Assembly: GCA_012513605.1 (NCBI GenBank)
Contig: JAAZBV010000065.1
Location: 1-34,812, forward strand
Direction of reading: 5' to 3'
DNA: 34,812 bases
DNA from: Desulfatiglans sp.
GTDB lineage: Bacteria > Desulfobacterota > DSM-4660 > Desulfatiglandales > HGW-15
Shown: in pieces, positions 7,881 to 16,384 of the stretch
Layout: each line of letters starts with the position of its first letter
Numbering within the stretch: the stretch's first letter is position 1
Notes under the pieces: generated by a model
Databases searched by the model: none
Told to the model about the DNA's origin: nothing
What the model saw: only the letters and a program-made list of their open reading frames with translations
Program-made: the position numbers and the translations under genes

Positions 7881-8543
7881 CTATTTATATTCTCTTCTGT
7901 GCCGGTGGATTACCCCCTCGATAAGATAAATAACCTCTTCAGCTATGTTAGTAGCGTGATCAGCTATCCGTTCAAGGTGACGTGAAATCAGGAAAAGCTG
8001 TATCAGTGAACCTGCGTTCTCAGGGTTGTCAGGCAGGCTGTTGCTTACCTTTTGAAAAAAGCCCCTGTCAAGGGCATCAATTGCATTATCATCAATACGC
8101 AGCCTTAATGCTACCTCAAGATCAAGGTTTACAAGCGCATCAAGGCTGTCCTTGACCATCTTTATGGTTTTAATAGACATCTCACTGTAATCAAAAGTAA
8201 CATTAAGGGGAGTCCTTGTACCAAGATATATAACCCTTTCAGCAATATTTACCGCTTCGTCTCCGATTCGTTCAAGGTCATTGTTTATCTTGATTACTGC
8301 TGTAATAAACCTTAGATCAACTGCAACAGGCTGATGCAGCGCCAGTATCTTGAGGCACTCCTCTTCAATCTCCACCTCGATTTCATCCACCCGCCTGTCC
8401 GATTCTATTACCCCTTTTGCTATATCAAGGTTTTTTGTTGCAACAGCCTTGATTGCCCTGTTAAGCTGCTCTTCGACCATTGCGCCAAGGGAGAGTATCT
8501 GTTTTTTGATCTTTTCTATTTCTATTTGTAATCGTGGAGGCAT
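7881..8543 (-). CDS. phoU: PhoU phosphate-signalling regulator
   Basis: A 220-residue all-helical protein made of two PhoU repeats. Each repeat carries the conserved acidic metal-binding pattern: ESDRRVDEIEVEIEEECL near residue 50, NDLERIGDEAVNIAERV at about 90-106, and SRHLERIADHATNIAEEVIYL at about 188-208. PhoU links the Pst transporter to PhoR and shuts down Pho signalling when phosphate is plentiful. It is the last gene of the leftward pst run, 49 bp after pstB, with an AAGGAG ribosome site, and it ends 5 bp from the convergent small membrane gene. Confidence 0.95.
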   Translation of the reverse strand: MPPRLQIEIEKIKKQILSLGAMVEEQLNRAIKAVATKNLDIAKGVIESDRRVDEIEVEIEEECLKILALHQPVAVDLRFITAVIKINNDLERIGDEAVNIAERVIYLGTRTPLNVTFDYSEMSIKTIKMVKDSLDALVNLDLEVALRLRIDDNAIDALDRGFFQKVSNSLPDNPENAGSLIQLFLISRHLERIADHATNIAEEVIYLIEGVIHRHRREYK

Positions 8544-8592
8544 TTGTTTCTCCTTATTAATTTTTATATTCCCTTTAATCCTTAATTGCAGT

Positions 8593-9354
8593 TTAACCGA
8601 ATCTCCCGGTAATATAGTCTGATGTCTGCTTTAACTTTGGCCTTGTAAAAAGCGTGTCTGTCTCATTCACCTCTATCAGTTTACCCATAAAAAAAAAGGC
8701 TGTTATGTCTGATACCCTTGCAGCCTGCTGCATATTATGGGTGACTATTATTATCGTGTATGTCTCTTTAAGTTTATTTATCAGCTCCTCTATTTTTTGT
8801 GTGGCAATCGGGTCAAGGGCTGAGGCCGGTTCATCCATAAGCAGTACCTCAGGTTCAATGGCCATTGCACGGGCAATACATAGCCTCTGCTGCTGCCCGC
8901 CTGATAAACCAAGTGCAGATTCATTCAGCCTCTCTTTCACCTCTTCCCATAAGGCTGCACCCTTCAGGCTCTTTTCCACCCTCTCCTCTACCTCCCCTCT
9001 ATCCTTTACCCCATTCACCCTCAGGCCATACGCCACATTTTCAAATATGCTTTTAGGAAATGGGTTTGGTTTCTGGAACACCATGCCTACCCTGCTCCTT
9101 AATGAGACAACATCCACATTCTTTTCATAGATATTTTCATTATCAAGAAGTACCTGCCCTTCTAGCCTGCTTATGGGTATAAGGTCATTCATCCGGTTAA
9201 GGCACCTTAAAAGCGTACTCTTGCCGCATCCTGATGGCCCGATCAATGCTGTTACCTTTTTTTCATAAAACTCAAGATTGATCCCATGAAGCGCCTTGAC
9301 GCTGCCATAGAAAAAATTCAGATCCTGAGTCATCATCTTTTTTTTTCTATCCAT
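8593..9354 (-). CDS. pstB: Phosphate ABC transporter ATPase PstB
   Basis: The 253-residue ABC ATPase has Walker [10 protein letters not shown] (about 39-47), the Q-loop of the PstB type ([12 protein letters not shown]), the signature LSGGQQQR (about 149), Walker B VLLMDEP and the switch VTHNMQQA. It powers phosphate import through PstA and PstC at the inner membrane. The PstB hallmark after Walker B is usually CSALDP; here it is ASALDP. The start may lie a few codons in, since the N-terminus [10 protein letters not shown] offers two more ATGs. Confidence 0.95.
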   Translation of the reverse strand: MDRKKKMMTQDLNFFYGSVKALHGINLEFYEKKVTALIGPSGCGKSTLLRCLNRMNDLIPISRLEGQVLLDNENIYEKNVDVVSLRSRVGMVFQKPNPFPKSIFENVAYGLRVNGVKDRGEVEERVEKSLKGAALWEEVKERLNESALGLSGGQQQRLCIARAMAIEPEVLLMDEPASALDPIATQKIEELINKLKETYTIIIVTHNMQQAARVSDITAFFFMGKLIEVNETDTLFTRPKLKQTSDYITGRFG

Positions 9355-9397
9355 TATAATTTAATCCTGTACACGATTCTTGCCCTTGTTTAATCTA

Positions 9398-10279
9398 TTA
9401 CAATCGTCTTCTCAGTCTTGTCCTGTAGATTATGGCAATAAGGTTCAGACCCAGCACAAGGAAAATCAGTACAAGGGCTGTCCCATATTGCAAATGCCTG
9501 GTTGCCTCAATCTCGGTTCCCGCTGTTGCCAGTACATATATGTGATAAGGAAGAGCCATTATCTCATCAAAGGGGGACTTTGGTAAAGATGGTGTATAAA
9601 AAACCGCTGCTGTAAACATTATGGGCGCGGTCTCCCCCGCAACACGACTTATGCCTAATATTGCCCCTGTAAGAATACCGGGCAGGGCTGAAGGTAAAAC
9701 CACCCTGTATATTGTCTGCCATTTTGTAGCGCCAAGTCCGAGAGATGCCTCCCTGTATGTATTCGGGACATTCCTTAATGCCTCTTCTGATGCGCCTATG
9801 ATCACGGGCAGCGTCATGGCCGCAAGGGTGAGTGCACCTGAGAGAATACTTACGCCGAAGCCAAGCCATACAACAAACAAGGCAAGACCAAAAAGACCAA
9901 AAACAACAGAGGGTATACCCGCAAGGTTATTGATCCCGAGCCTGATCATGCGAACCACCTTTCCGTGTTTTGCATATTCATTAAGATATATGGCAGAAGA
10001 TACGCCTATGGGGAGCGCAATGAGTATTGCTCCAATACTGATTATAAGAGTGCCCAGAATACAGGGGAGAATACCCCCTTTTGTCATGGAATCATAAGGA
10101 GCCTGCGAAACGAATGTCCAGTTGATCGCCCTCCATCCATTAATGACAAGAAACGAAATAACAACAAGAAGCGCTAATCCGTTTATTGCTGTAGCAACCT
10201 TAAACAGTGAGAAAAAAATCCCCTGAACTATTTTTCTGCTTCTCTTTATTTTTCTGATATCCTTCATCTCATCAACCAA
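9398..10279 (-). CDS. pstA: Phosphate ABC transporter permease PstA
   Basis: A permease of 293 residues with about six membrane helices and the EAA-loop motif for ATPase contact (ASLGLGATKWQTIYRVVLP, about 178-196). SRVAGETAPIMFTA follows, as in PstA. It forms the channel with PstC. Start choice is uncertain: the TTG at 10279 and the ATG at 10267 both lack a convincing ribosome site. It lies 43 bp after pstC-end DNA and 43 bp before pstB. Confidence 0.93.
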   Translation of the reverse strand: MVDEMKDIRKIKRSRKIVQGIFFSLFKVATAINGLALLVVISFLVINGWRAINWTFVSQAPYDSMTKGGILPCILGTLIISIGAILIALPIGVSSAIYLNEYAKHGKVVRMIRLGINNLAGIPSVVFGLFGLALFVVWLGFGVSILSGALTLAAMTLPVIIGASEEALRNVPNTYREASLGLGATKWQTIYRVVLPSALPGILTGAILGISRVAGETAPIMFTAAVFYTPSLPKSPFDEIMALPYHIYVLATAGTEIEATRHLQYGTALVLIFLVLGLNLIAIIYRTRLRRRL

Positions 10280-10325
10280 CTTTTTTTACTCTATCCTCTT
10301 TGCTCATTTCTCTTTCCTAATTTCC

Positions 10326-11237
10326 TTACAGCGTCGCAGCCCCGACCTGCCTGTATCTGTTTGATATATAATCCGCCACCATATTAAATGCCATAGTAAA
10401 CAAAAAGAGCACTATCCCGGTTGCAAATAGTGCATAGTAATGGTCTCCCCTGAATGGGGCCTCTGCCATCTCTGCTGCAATGCTTGCAGGTAAAGGTCTG
10501 ACCGGGTCAAAAATTGAATTTGGGACCATTGCTGCGCCTCCTGCAACCATCAGAACAACCATAGTTTCACCTATTGCCCTTGACATGCCCAAAATTACGG
10601 CGGTGGAGACCCCTGAAATTGATGCAGGCATGATAACCCGCCAGATTGTTTCCCATTGTGTAGCGCCAAGGGCAAGGGATGCCTCTTTTAGCTCTTTTGG
10701 AACACCAAAAATGGCATCCTCGCTTATGCTGCATATTGTCGGCACAGACATGAATGCAAGCATCATTGCGGCGTTAAACAGGTTAAGCCCTACCGGTATA
10801 TTAAATGTCTCCTGTAAAAAGGGGGCAACAACAACCATCCCGAAAAATCCTATAACAACAGATGGCATGGCCGCCAGTAGCTCCACCACAGGTTTTGCTA
10901 CTTCACGCATCCTGCGAGAGGCGATCTCTGCTAGAAAAAGGGCAGAAAAGATGCCAAGAGGTATGGAGATGACAGAGGAAACCAGTGTAACTGAAAGAGA
11001 GGCAATAATAAGCGGGAATATGCCAAAATCTGCCGGGTCATCAGTAGGGTACCAGTATATTCCAAAGATAAAATCCTTTACAGATACCTTACTGAAAATG
11101 GGAAGCCCTTCCATAAAAAGAAAGATCACAATAAGACCAAGGGTAAAAAATGAGGCAAGGGCTATGACAAGAAACAGATATCTGATAATCCTCTCTTTAT
11201 TTTTTCGGTATGTTCCTCTTTGATAGTTTTTCTTCAT
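10326..11237 (-). CDS. pstC: Phosphate ABC transporter permease PstC
   Basis: The permease begins with a basic cytoplasmic segment (KKNYQRGTYRKNKERIIR) and has about six helices. Its EAA loop reads EASLALGATQWETIWRVIMP, followed by SRAIGETMVVLMVAGG, as in PstC. It pairs with PstA to carry phosphate handed over by PstS. I used the ATG at 11237 (303 residues); an in-frame TTG at 11249 is a weaker option. A 181-bp gap with a long inverted repeat separates it from pstS. Confidence 0.93.
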   Translation of the reverse strand: MKKNYQRGTYRKNKERIIRYLFLVIALASFFTLGLIVIFLFMEGLPIFSKVSVKDFIFGIYWYPTDDPADFGIFPLIIASLSVTLVSSVISIPLGIFSALFLAEIASRRMREVAKPVVELLAAMPSVVIGFFGMVVVAPFLQETFNIPVGLNLFNAAMMLAFMSVPTICSISEDAIFGVPKELKEASLALGATQWETIWRVIMPASISGVSTAVILGMSRAIGETMVVLMVAGGAAMVPNSIFDPVRPLPASIAAEMAEAPFRGDHYYALFATGIVLFLFTMAFNMVADYISNRYRQVGAATL

Positions 11238-11274
11238 TATTATTACCAAGGTTTAAACAGCTTAAAAATTAAAA

Positions 11275-11402
11275 CTGTTGACTTTGTGACATGATATTTT
11301 AATCCCCTCAGGGTTCCACGATTCCGCTTCTGCCATAGGCTATTTCGTGACAAGCAAATCGGGGAAAAAGGTAGAAATAATACCATGTCTTTAAGTCAAC
11401 AG
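11275..11402. repeat. Long imperfect inverted repeat between pstS and pstC (MITE-like)
   Basis: CTGTTGACTT (11275-11284) and AAGTCAACAG (11393-11402) are perfect complements. Similarity continues inward with gaps, through (G)ACATG-ATATT and the C-run on the left arm against the matching G-run on the right arm, so most of the 128 bp can fold into one hairpin. A smaller CACGA/TCGTG stem lies in the loop. It looks like a non-autonomous palindromic element, or a processing hairpin that lets pstS be expressed above pstC. Confidence 0.6.
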
Positions 11403-11430
11403 CATTGTTCATGAAAACCTTTGTTACAAA

Positions 11431-12249
11431 TTAATAAAGCCTAACAAAGCCGGCCTCTTCAACATATTTCTGCCCTTTTTCAGGGTTTACCATAAAATTG
11501 ATAAAATTAAGCACATCACCTTTTGGCCAGCCTTTTGTAAACATATATAATGCCCTGCTTACAGGGAATGTACCATCAAGTGCGGTTTCGGGTGTGCCCT
11601 TAACTCCGTTTATAGATAGAGGTTTTACAGTATCATTAATATAACCTATGCCGTCATATCCTATCGCATTCTTGTTTTTTGAGATAGCCTGAATAACGGC
11701 CCCGCTCGAGGCCTGAAGAAGAGCTCCTGGAAACACTCGCTCCTTGTTAAGCACCTTTTCTTCCCAAACTTCATATGTGCCAGAAGATGTGTCGCGCGAT
11801 ATAACAACTATCTTTCCATCTGCCCCGCCAACCGCCTTCCAGTTGGTGATTTCACCTTTGTAGATAGCCTTGAGCTGATCAATAGAAAGGCTTTCTATCT
11901 TGTTGGATGGATGCACCACCGGCACAATACAGTCATATGCAACTGCAAATGGAACAGGATAGACTCCCTTTTCTACTGAAAGCTTGATCTCCTTGTCCTG
12001 TATGAATCTTGAACTGGTAGCGATATCTGTTGAGCCATCTATTATGGCCTTAAGGCCATTTCCAGACCCGCCACCTGAAATGGTTATCTTTACATCAGGG
12101 TTCTGTTTCATATATGCCTCTGCAACCTTCTGGGCAATGGGCAGAACTGTTGTAGACCCCTTTATTACAATATTACCTGCCATTGCGACACTGGCAGTAA
12201 AAAAGAAAAAAATTATCATACTGATTATTGTGTATTTTTTAAATCCCAT
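11431..12249 (-). CDS. pstS: Periplasmic phosphate-binding protein PstS
   Basis: The 272-residue protein starts with a signal peptide (IISMIIFFFFTASVAMA, cleavage before GNIVIKG). It then shows PstS-type substrate-binding motifs: KGSTTVLPIAQ, SGGGSGNGLKAI, ATSSRFI and RDTSSGTYEVW, which supply phosphate-coordinating Ser/Thr/Arg/Asp groups. It captures phosphate in the periplasm and delivers it to PstCA. The ATG at 12249 has AAGGAGG 5 nt upstream and is preferred over the in-frame start at 12288. Two Pho-box arrays precede it, so it is probably the most strongly induced gene of the cluster. Confidence 0.93.
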   Translation of the reverse strand: MGFKKYTIISMIIFFFFTASVAMAGNIVIKGSTTVLPIAQKVAEAYMKQNPDVKITISGGGSGNGLKAIIDGSTDIATSSRFIQDKEIKLSVEKGVYPVPFAVAYDCIVPVVHPSNKIESLSIDQLKAIYKGEITNWKAVGGADGKIVVISRDTSSGTYEVWEEKVLNKERVFPGALLQASSGAVIQAISKNKNAIGYDGIGYINDTVKPLSINGVKGTPETALDGTFPVSRALYMFTKGWPKGDVLNFINFMVNPEKGQKYVEEAGFVRLY

Positions 12250-12292
12250 TTTATCCTCCTTAAGTGATAAATAAAAAAATTTTTGCATAAAA

Positions 12293-12321
12293 TTGTTAGC
12301 GTTCTGTTAGGGTTTGGTTAG
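12293..12321 (-). promoter_or_regulatory. Proximal Pho box of pstS
   Basis: Three heptamers TTGTTAG, CTGTTAG and TGGTTAG (plus-strand reading) start at 12293, 12304 and 12315, an exact 11-bp period. They lie 44 bp upstream of the pstS start. The -10 geometry is weaker here (AAAAAT after 8 nt) than at the distal array, so this may be a secondary PhoB site. Confidence 0.68.
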
Positions 12322-12381
12322 CCCTGAATTAAGTTTTATAAAAGGTTCACCTCCTTATTTGAAATTTTTAATTTCATTTTA

Positions 12382-12435
12382 AGGATATGAACTGTTTGTT
12401 AATTGGGAATTAGGGGATTGTTAGGGTTTTGTGAG
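12382..12435 (-). promoter_or_regulatory. Distal Pho box and -10 upstream of pstS
   Basis: Four heptamers TTGTTAA, GAATTAG, TTGTTAG and TTGTGAG start at 12396, 12407, 12418 and 12429, again exactly 11 bp apart. On the minus strand they are followed after 8 nt by TATCCT (12382-12387) as a -10. The array begins 16 bp from the end of the 88-residue unknown gene, so it acts on pstS and not on that gene. Confidence 0.68.
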
Positions 12436-12450
12436 AATTTATTTTGTCGA

Positions 12451-12717
12451 TCAACTATAATTACAGGCATCAAGGATGTTTGCTTTAAGGCCATGTATGA
12501 TATCCTCAGACTTAACATTCTTATTAAGCCACATTATTATACTGTCAGCCGACTCCCTGGGTATCTCCCGGCTAAGCACAGTATATTCATGCCTGTTATT
12601 AAGCCCGTCATAATCAAACCTTATTCTGACAGCATGTCTTCCTTTAAGACCTGCCGCATTATGATTAAACAGATCCAAAACAGTTGATAGTTTATGTATT
12701 GCCCTTTGGTTGTCCAT
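12451..12717 (-). CDS. Small protein of unknown function between phoR and pstS
   Basis: This 88-residue soluble protein is not one I recognise. The ATG at 12717 has AAGGAG 6 nt upstream, so expression is credible. It has no signal peptide or membrane helix. The predicted content is an N-terminal helix (RAIHKLSTVLDLF), a possible beta section (RHAVRIRFDYDG...HEYTVLS) and a C-terminal helix with MWLNKNVKSEDIIHGL. It lies in the same direction as phoB-phoR, 121 bp after phoR, directly before the distal pstS Pho box. A link to phosphate control is suggested by position only. Confidence 0.55.
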   Translation of the reverse strand: MDNQRAIHKLSTVLDLFNHNAAGLKGRHAVRIRFDYDGLNNRHEYTVLSREIPRESADSIIMWLNKNVKSEDIIHGLKANILDACNYS

Positions 12718-12838
12718 TCTTTTCTCCTTATACATTCATTTGTTTATGATAAGAATATAGGCCTATCATGTTAGACAATGATTAAGGAGCCATTTTTATT
12801 GTATTAGATTTTGGCCTGAAACAGGAGGCCCATTGTTT

Positions 12839-14626
12839 TTATTTATTAAAAACCTTTGGGAGCCTTATTGTAAAGGTAGAACCCTTTCCAGGGGAGCTTT
12901 CAACGCTTACCGAACCTCTGTGTGCATGTATAATATGTTTTACAATGGCAAGGCCCAGTCCTGTGCCGCCCTGCTGACGGCTCCTAGCCTTGTCTACACG
13001 GTAGAATCTCTCAAAAAGCCTGGGCAGGTGTTCCTTTTCTATGCCCCTTCCCTCATCTGACACCTCGATATAGAGCATATCCTCTTTTTTATAGGCATTT
13101 ACATGTACCTTTGTATTGTTTTCACTGTACTTTACTGCGTTATCAAGAAGATTGACCACCGCCTGCTCAAGAAGGGGAGCATTAACCTTTGCGGCAAGCT
13201 CCTTTTCGCATGTGATATTGAACTTTATTTGCTTTGCCTCTGCAACCGGAGAGCACACCTGTATGGCTGTCTCTATAATATTTAAAACATTGGCCTTCTC
13301 AAGCAGTATCTCATCCCCTGATTCTGTATCCTTTTCAAGCCTGGAAAGCTGCAGAAGGTCATCAATAATGGCCTCAAGCCTGTTAACATGCTTGGAGATG
13401 ATTGTCAGAAACCTCTCACTCTCCTCTTCAGAATCTACCCCGACATCTTTAAGGGTCTCTACAAAGCCTTTAATAGCTGTGACTGGAGTCTTTATCTCGT
13501 GGGAAACATTTGCCACAAAATCCCGCCTTATATTCTCAAGCCGCTTGAGCCTGGTAACATCATTCAGCACAATTAGGGCGCCTATCTCTTTTCCATTGGT
13601 GTCAACCAGCCTTGTACCATGACCGTTTATAAATTTCTCCTCGCCTGGGTACAGGGTAATCTCCTTTTCAACAGGTTCATTTCCCTTAATCACATCTGAT
13701 ATGAAATCGTGAAAGGTCCTGTTTCGTATGGCCTCCTGGATACTCTTACCCTGGGCATCCCTGCTTTTTACCCCGAATATTTTTTCTGCTGCCTTGTTAA
13801 GGCTGATAATCTTTTCATCCTTATCAACAGCTAAAATGCCCTCTTCCATGCTAGATAGAATAACCTCTATCTCATTCCTCTGCCTGGTTATGGTTGAGAT
13901 CCTCTCTTCAAGGTCTTTTACCATCTCCTTCATGGCGTTGTGCAGATTTCCTATCTCATAAATATTTGACCTGGGCTGGTTAAACCGGTATTCACCCTTT
14001 GCAATGCCCTCGGCATTTTTTCTGAGCTCTTCTATTGGCCTGCTTATCCGCCGGGAAATAAACAGGCATACCAATGCTGCAAAAATGGCTATTGTGAACC
14101 CTGCAAAGACGATCTTCTTTTGCATCGCACTTACAGCTTCATCTATAATATCAACTGGTATGGATGTTCGGATTACAGCGTGAAGCTTATTGCCATAATA
14201 AACCGGCACCCCTACATACATAAGGTTTTTATCCAGCGTGAGGCTGTAGCGGGTTGATACGCCTTTTTTTTCTTTAACTGCCCCAATAAATTCAAGCCTG
14301 TCTTTATGGTTGTCCAACTCACCTGGATCGCGCTCTGAATCGCCAATAACCTTTCCTGAAGGCAGAATAATAGTTACCCTTGTTAAGGTTGACTTGCCAA
14401 TCTCCTTGCAAAGCCTGTCAATACTGATCTGATCATAATAGTCTTCAGGGGTTTTTATCATCCCCTGAACAAACCTTGCCCTTGTCTCCAGGTCTGTCTC
14501 TACCTGCTTCAGAAATATTCTTTTTTCAGATACAGAGGCATACCATATTACAGTAACAATCGATAAGAGGATGATGAAAAGATAGGACGGGTAAAGCACC
14601 CAGATCAGAGGTCTTTTTTTAGCCAC
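12839..14626 (-). CDS. phoR: Phosphate-regulon sensor histidine kinase PhoR
   Basis: A kinase of 595 residues. A membrane helix (about 8-30) and a periplasmic segment of about 140 residues precede a second helix (about 171-192). HAMP (about 190-245), PAS (about 252-360) and HisKA with the phospho-acceptor H376 (VSHEIKTP) follow, and an HATPase domain completes it with N-box NLLDNAVKYS, G1 DEGRGI and G2 GGTGLGLAIV. PhoR phosphorylates PhoB in low phosphate. The periplasmic loop is much larger than in E. coli PhoR and matches the B. subtilis type, which suggests a direct external sensing role (inference). It starts 3 bp after the phoB stop. Confidence 0.93.
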   Translation of the reverse strand: MAKKRPLIWVLYPSYLFIILLSIVTVIWYASVSEKRIFLKQVETDLETRARFVQGMIKTPEDYYDQISIDRLCKEIGKSTLTRVTIILPSGKVIGDSERDPGELDNHKDRLEFIGAVKEKKGVSTRYSLTLDKNLMYVGVPVYYGNKLHAVIRTSIPVDIIDEAVSAMQKKIVFAGFTIAIFAALVCLFISRRISRPIEELRKNAEGIAKGEYRFNQPRSNIYEIGNLHNAMKEMVKDLEERISTITRQRNEIEVILSSMEEGILAVDKDEKIISLNKAAEKIFGVKSRDAQGKSIQEAIRNRTFHDFISDVIKGNEPVEKEITLYPGEEKFINGHGTRLVDTNGKEIGALIVLNDVTRLKRLENIRRDFVANVSHEIKTPVTAIKGFVETLKDVGVDSEEESERFLTIISKHVNRLEAIIDDLLQLSRLEKDTESGDEILLEKANVLNIIETAIQVCSPVAEAKQIKFNITCEKELAAKVNAPLLEQAVVNLLDNAVKYSENNTKVHVNAYKKEDMLYIEVSDEGRGIEKEHLPRLFERFYRVDKARSRQQGGTGLGLAIVKHIIHAHRGSVSVESSPGKGSTFTIRLPKVFNK

Positions 14627-14629
14627 CTG

Positions 14630-15316
14630 TTACTCCTTGAACCTGTACCCTACACCGCGTACAGTCTCTATATATTTTCCGGCCGGGCCGAGCTTTTTTC
14701 TTAAACCTACTATCTGCACATCAACTGACCTGTCTGTAACAAAATAGTCATCACCTTTTACCGCATCCACTATCTGGGTGCGGGTAAAGACCCACCCCGG
14801 TCTCTTGATAAGAAATTCAAGTATGCCGAACTCTGTAAAGGTAAGCTGGACAGGTTCGTCATTGACCATAACCTCATGCCTTCCGGTATGGATCTTTATA
14901 TTGTGGATCTCTAAAATCTCCTTTTCCGCACCTGCCGGTTTAGCCCTTCTGCGGAGAACCGCCCTTATCCTTGCAGAGAGTATCCTGGGGCTGAAGGGCT
15001 TTGGTATGTAATCATCTGCACCGAGTTCAAGGCCAGTAACAATATCGGCCTCTTCGCCCTTTGCGCTGAGCATTACAATAGGTATATCTTTTGTGTTCTT
15101 ATCGTTTTTAAGGCCCCTTGCAACATCAAGCCCGTCTATGCCCGGAAGCATAAGGTCAAGTATAACAAGGTCGGGGAGCTTTGATTTTGCCGTGTTCAAT
15201 CCCTCTTCACCTGTGGATGCACAGATAACATTGTACCCATCCCTTGTAAGGTTATAACTTACAAGTTCAAGGATATCCTCTTCATCATCCACAACAAGTA
15301 TCTTTTCCTTTTTCAT
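14630..15316 (-). CDS. phoB: Phosphate-regulon response regulator PhoB
   Basis: The 228-residue OmpR-family regulator has a receiver domain with the acidic pocket DDEED (10-14), phospho-acceptor D54 (VILDLMLPG), T/S and K of MLSAKGEE (K105 region), and a C-terminal winged helix (RSVDVQIVGLRKKLG...TVRGVGYRF). It is the PhoB type by its pairing with phoR and by the pst neighbours. Four PhoB-type repeats sit 40 bp before its start, so it likely activates its own promoter. Confidence 0.93.
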   Translation of the reverse strand: MKKEKILVVDDEEDILELVSYNLTRDGYNVICASTGEEGLNTAKSKLPDLVILDLMLPGIDGLDVARGLKNDKNTKDIPIVMLSAKGEEADIVTGLELGADDYIPKPFSPRILSARIRAVLRRRAKPAGAEKEILEIHNIKIHTGRHEVMVNDEPVQLTFTEFGILEFLIKRPGWVFTRTQIVDAVKGDDYFVTDRSVDVQIVGLRKKLGPAGKYIETVRGVGYRFKE

Positions 15317-15341
15317 ATCAGCTACTCCTGTTTTTCAGACA

Positions 15342-15395
15342 ATCATATTTTTCAATCGTTAGCAGTGTGTTAAGATCATGTAAGATTGCGGTTAG
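15342..15395 (-). promoter_or_regulatory. Four-repeat Pho box and -10 of phoBR
   Basis: Heptamers TCGTTAG, GTGTTAA, ATGTAAG and CGGTTAG (plus-strand reading) start at 15356, 15367, 15378 and 15389 with exact 11-bp spacing. On the minus strand they are followed after 8 nt by TATGAT (15342-15347), a good -10. This is the same geometry as at 7601-7654, and it indicates autoregulation of phoB-phoR. Confidence 0.75.
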
Positions 15396-15429
15396 ATGTT
15401 TAGGCCTCTAAAGAAAATAAACTCTGTTT

Positions 15430-16218
15430 TCAAAACCTTATGGAGACATCCCCGTTTAATATCTTTTTAACCTTTCCATCCTCTGCTTCCAGGATAAGCC
15501 CCCCATCCTTATCAAGGCCAATGACCTTCCCGCTGATGGCCTCATCACCTGTATCAACTGAGACCATCTTACCGGTCAAGAGGGATAAACTGTTACACCT
15601 TCTGCTGAACTCATCCATTCTTTCACCGGTTATATCATTATATATATGGTCAAATCTCTTTAATATCTCTGCAATCAGCCTGTTTCTTGATATCTGCCCG
15701 CCTGTCTCTTTCATAAGGCTTGTTGAGTTAAAAAGCATGCCTGATTCCTCATCAGGGCACCAGTTGACATTCATGCCCATCCCCAGGATGACATATGCAG
15801 GTTTGTTACCTCTGATGCTGAACTCTGTCAGTATCCCTGCGAGCTTATCCCTGTTCAGGTATATGTCATTGGGCCATTTGATCATGGCGGAACAGCCGCA
15901 GACCTCATTTATGGCATCAATAGAGGATACTGCAAGGGCAAGGGTGAGGGCATAAACGTTTTCCGCCATTATATCAGGCATAAGAAGGATAGAGATAAGG
16001 ATATTTTTACACGGGGGAGAAAACCATTTGCGGTCCATCCTGCCCCTGCCTGCTGTCTGCTCCTCTGCCAAAACAACAGTGCCATGGGCCGCACCCTGTG
16101 TATAGAGTTCCTTTGCTGTGGTGTTCGTGGATGGGAGGCTATTATGTATAACTATGTTTTCTTTAAAAACAGATTTTCCAAGGATGGCTTTTATATTTTC
16201 CCGGTCAAGGTTATCCAT
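15430..16218 (-). CDS. birA: Biotin--[acetyl-CoA-carboxylase] ligase, monofunctional BirA
   Basis: The 262 residues carry the biotin protein ligase core: LPSTNTTAKEL (about 28-38), the biotinyl-AMP loop TAGRGRMDRKW (about 57-67), KWPNDIYLN (about 117-125) and GMGMNVNW. A C-terminal SH3-like domain follows (VSVDTGDEAISGKVIGLDKDGGLIL). It activates biotin with ATP and attaches it to carboxylase carrier domains. The N-terminal DNA-binding helix-turn-helix of E. coli BirA is absent, so it should not act as the biotin operon repressor. Confidence 0.93.
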   Translation of the reverse strand: MDNLDRENIKAILGKSVFKENIVIHNSLPSTNTTAKELYTQGAAHGTVVLAEEQTAGRGRMDRKWFSPPCKNILISILLMPDIMAENVYALTLALAVSSIDAINEVCGCSAMIKWPNDIYLNRDKLAGILTEFSIRGNKPAYVILGMGMNVNWCPDEESGMLFNSTSLMKETGGQISRNRLIAEILKRFDHIYNDITGERMDEFSRRCNSLSLLTGKMVSVDTGDEAISGKVIGLDKDGGLILEAEDGKVKKILNGDVSIRF

Positions 16219-16243
16219 TACTTTTCTTTTTTAGTGTGAGTTA

Positions 16244-16381
16244 GTGTCCATCCAAAACTGTCGTTTTTGGATTCAAGCGGTCAGCTATCAGCGTTCAGCT
16301 TTCATCAAAAGGTTTTCAAATTAAAGAATTAGCTGACTGCTGATCGCTTCATCCAGAATTTCCTTCTTTCTGGATGGACAC
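16244..16381. repeat. MITE-like element with 11-bp terminal inverted repeats
   Basis: GTGTCCATCCA (16244-16254) and TGGATGGACAC (16371-16381) are perfect inverted ends of a 138-bp segment. Inside is a second inverted pair: AGCGGTCAGCTATCAGC on the left and AGCTGACTGCTGATCGCT on the right. Copies of GAGTTAGTG/GAGCTAGTG flank or overlap the ends (16238 and 16382) and might be a diverged target duplication. It fills the birA-gpsA gap and ends 4 bp from the gpsA stop codon. No coding capacity. Confidence 0.65.
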
Positions 16382-16384
16382 GAG

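Noticed and set aside
8654-9130. Serine-rich plus-strand open frame of 158 residues
   Set aside because: Antisense of pstB; its composition is what a reverse reading of the ABC ATPase gene gives.
10480-11223. Plus-strand open frame of 247 residues
   Set aside because: Antisense of pstC, which has the complete permease pattern. No ribosome site supports the plus-strand frame.
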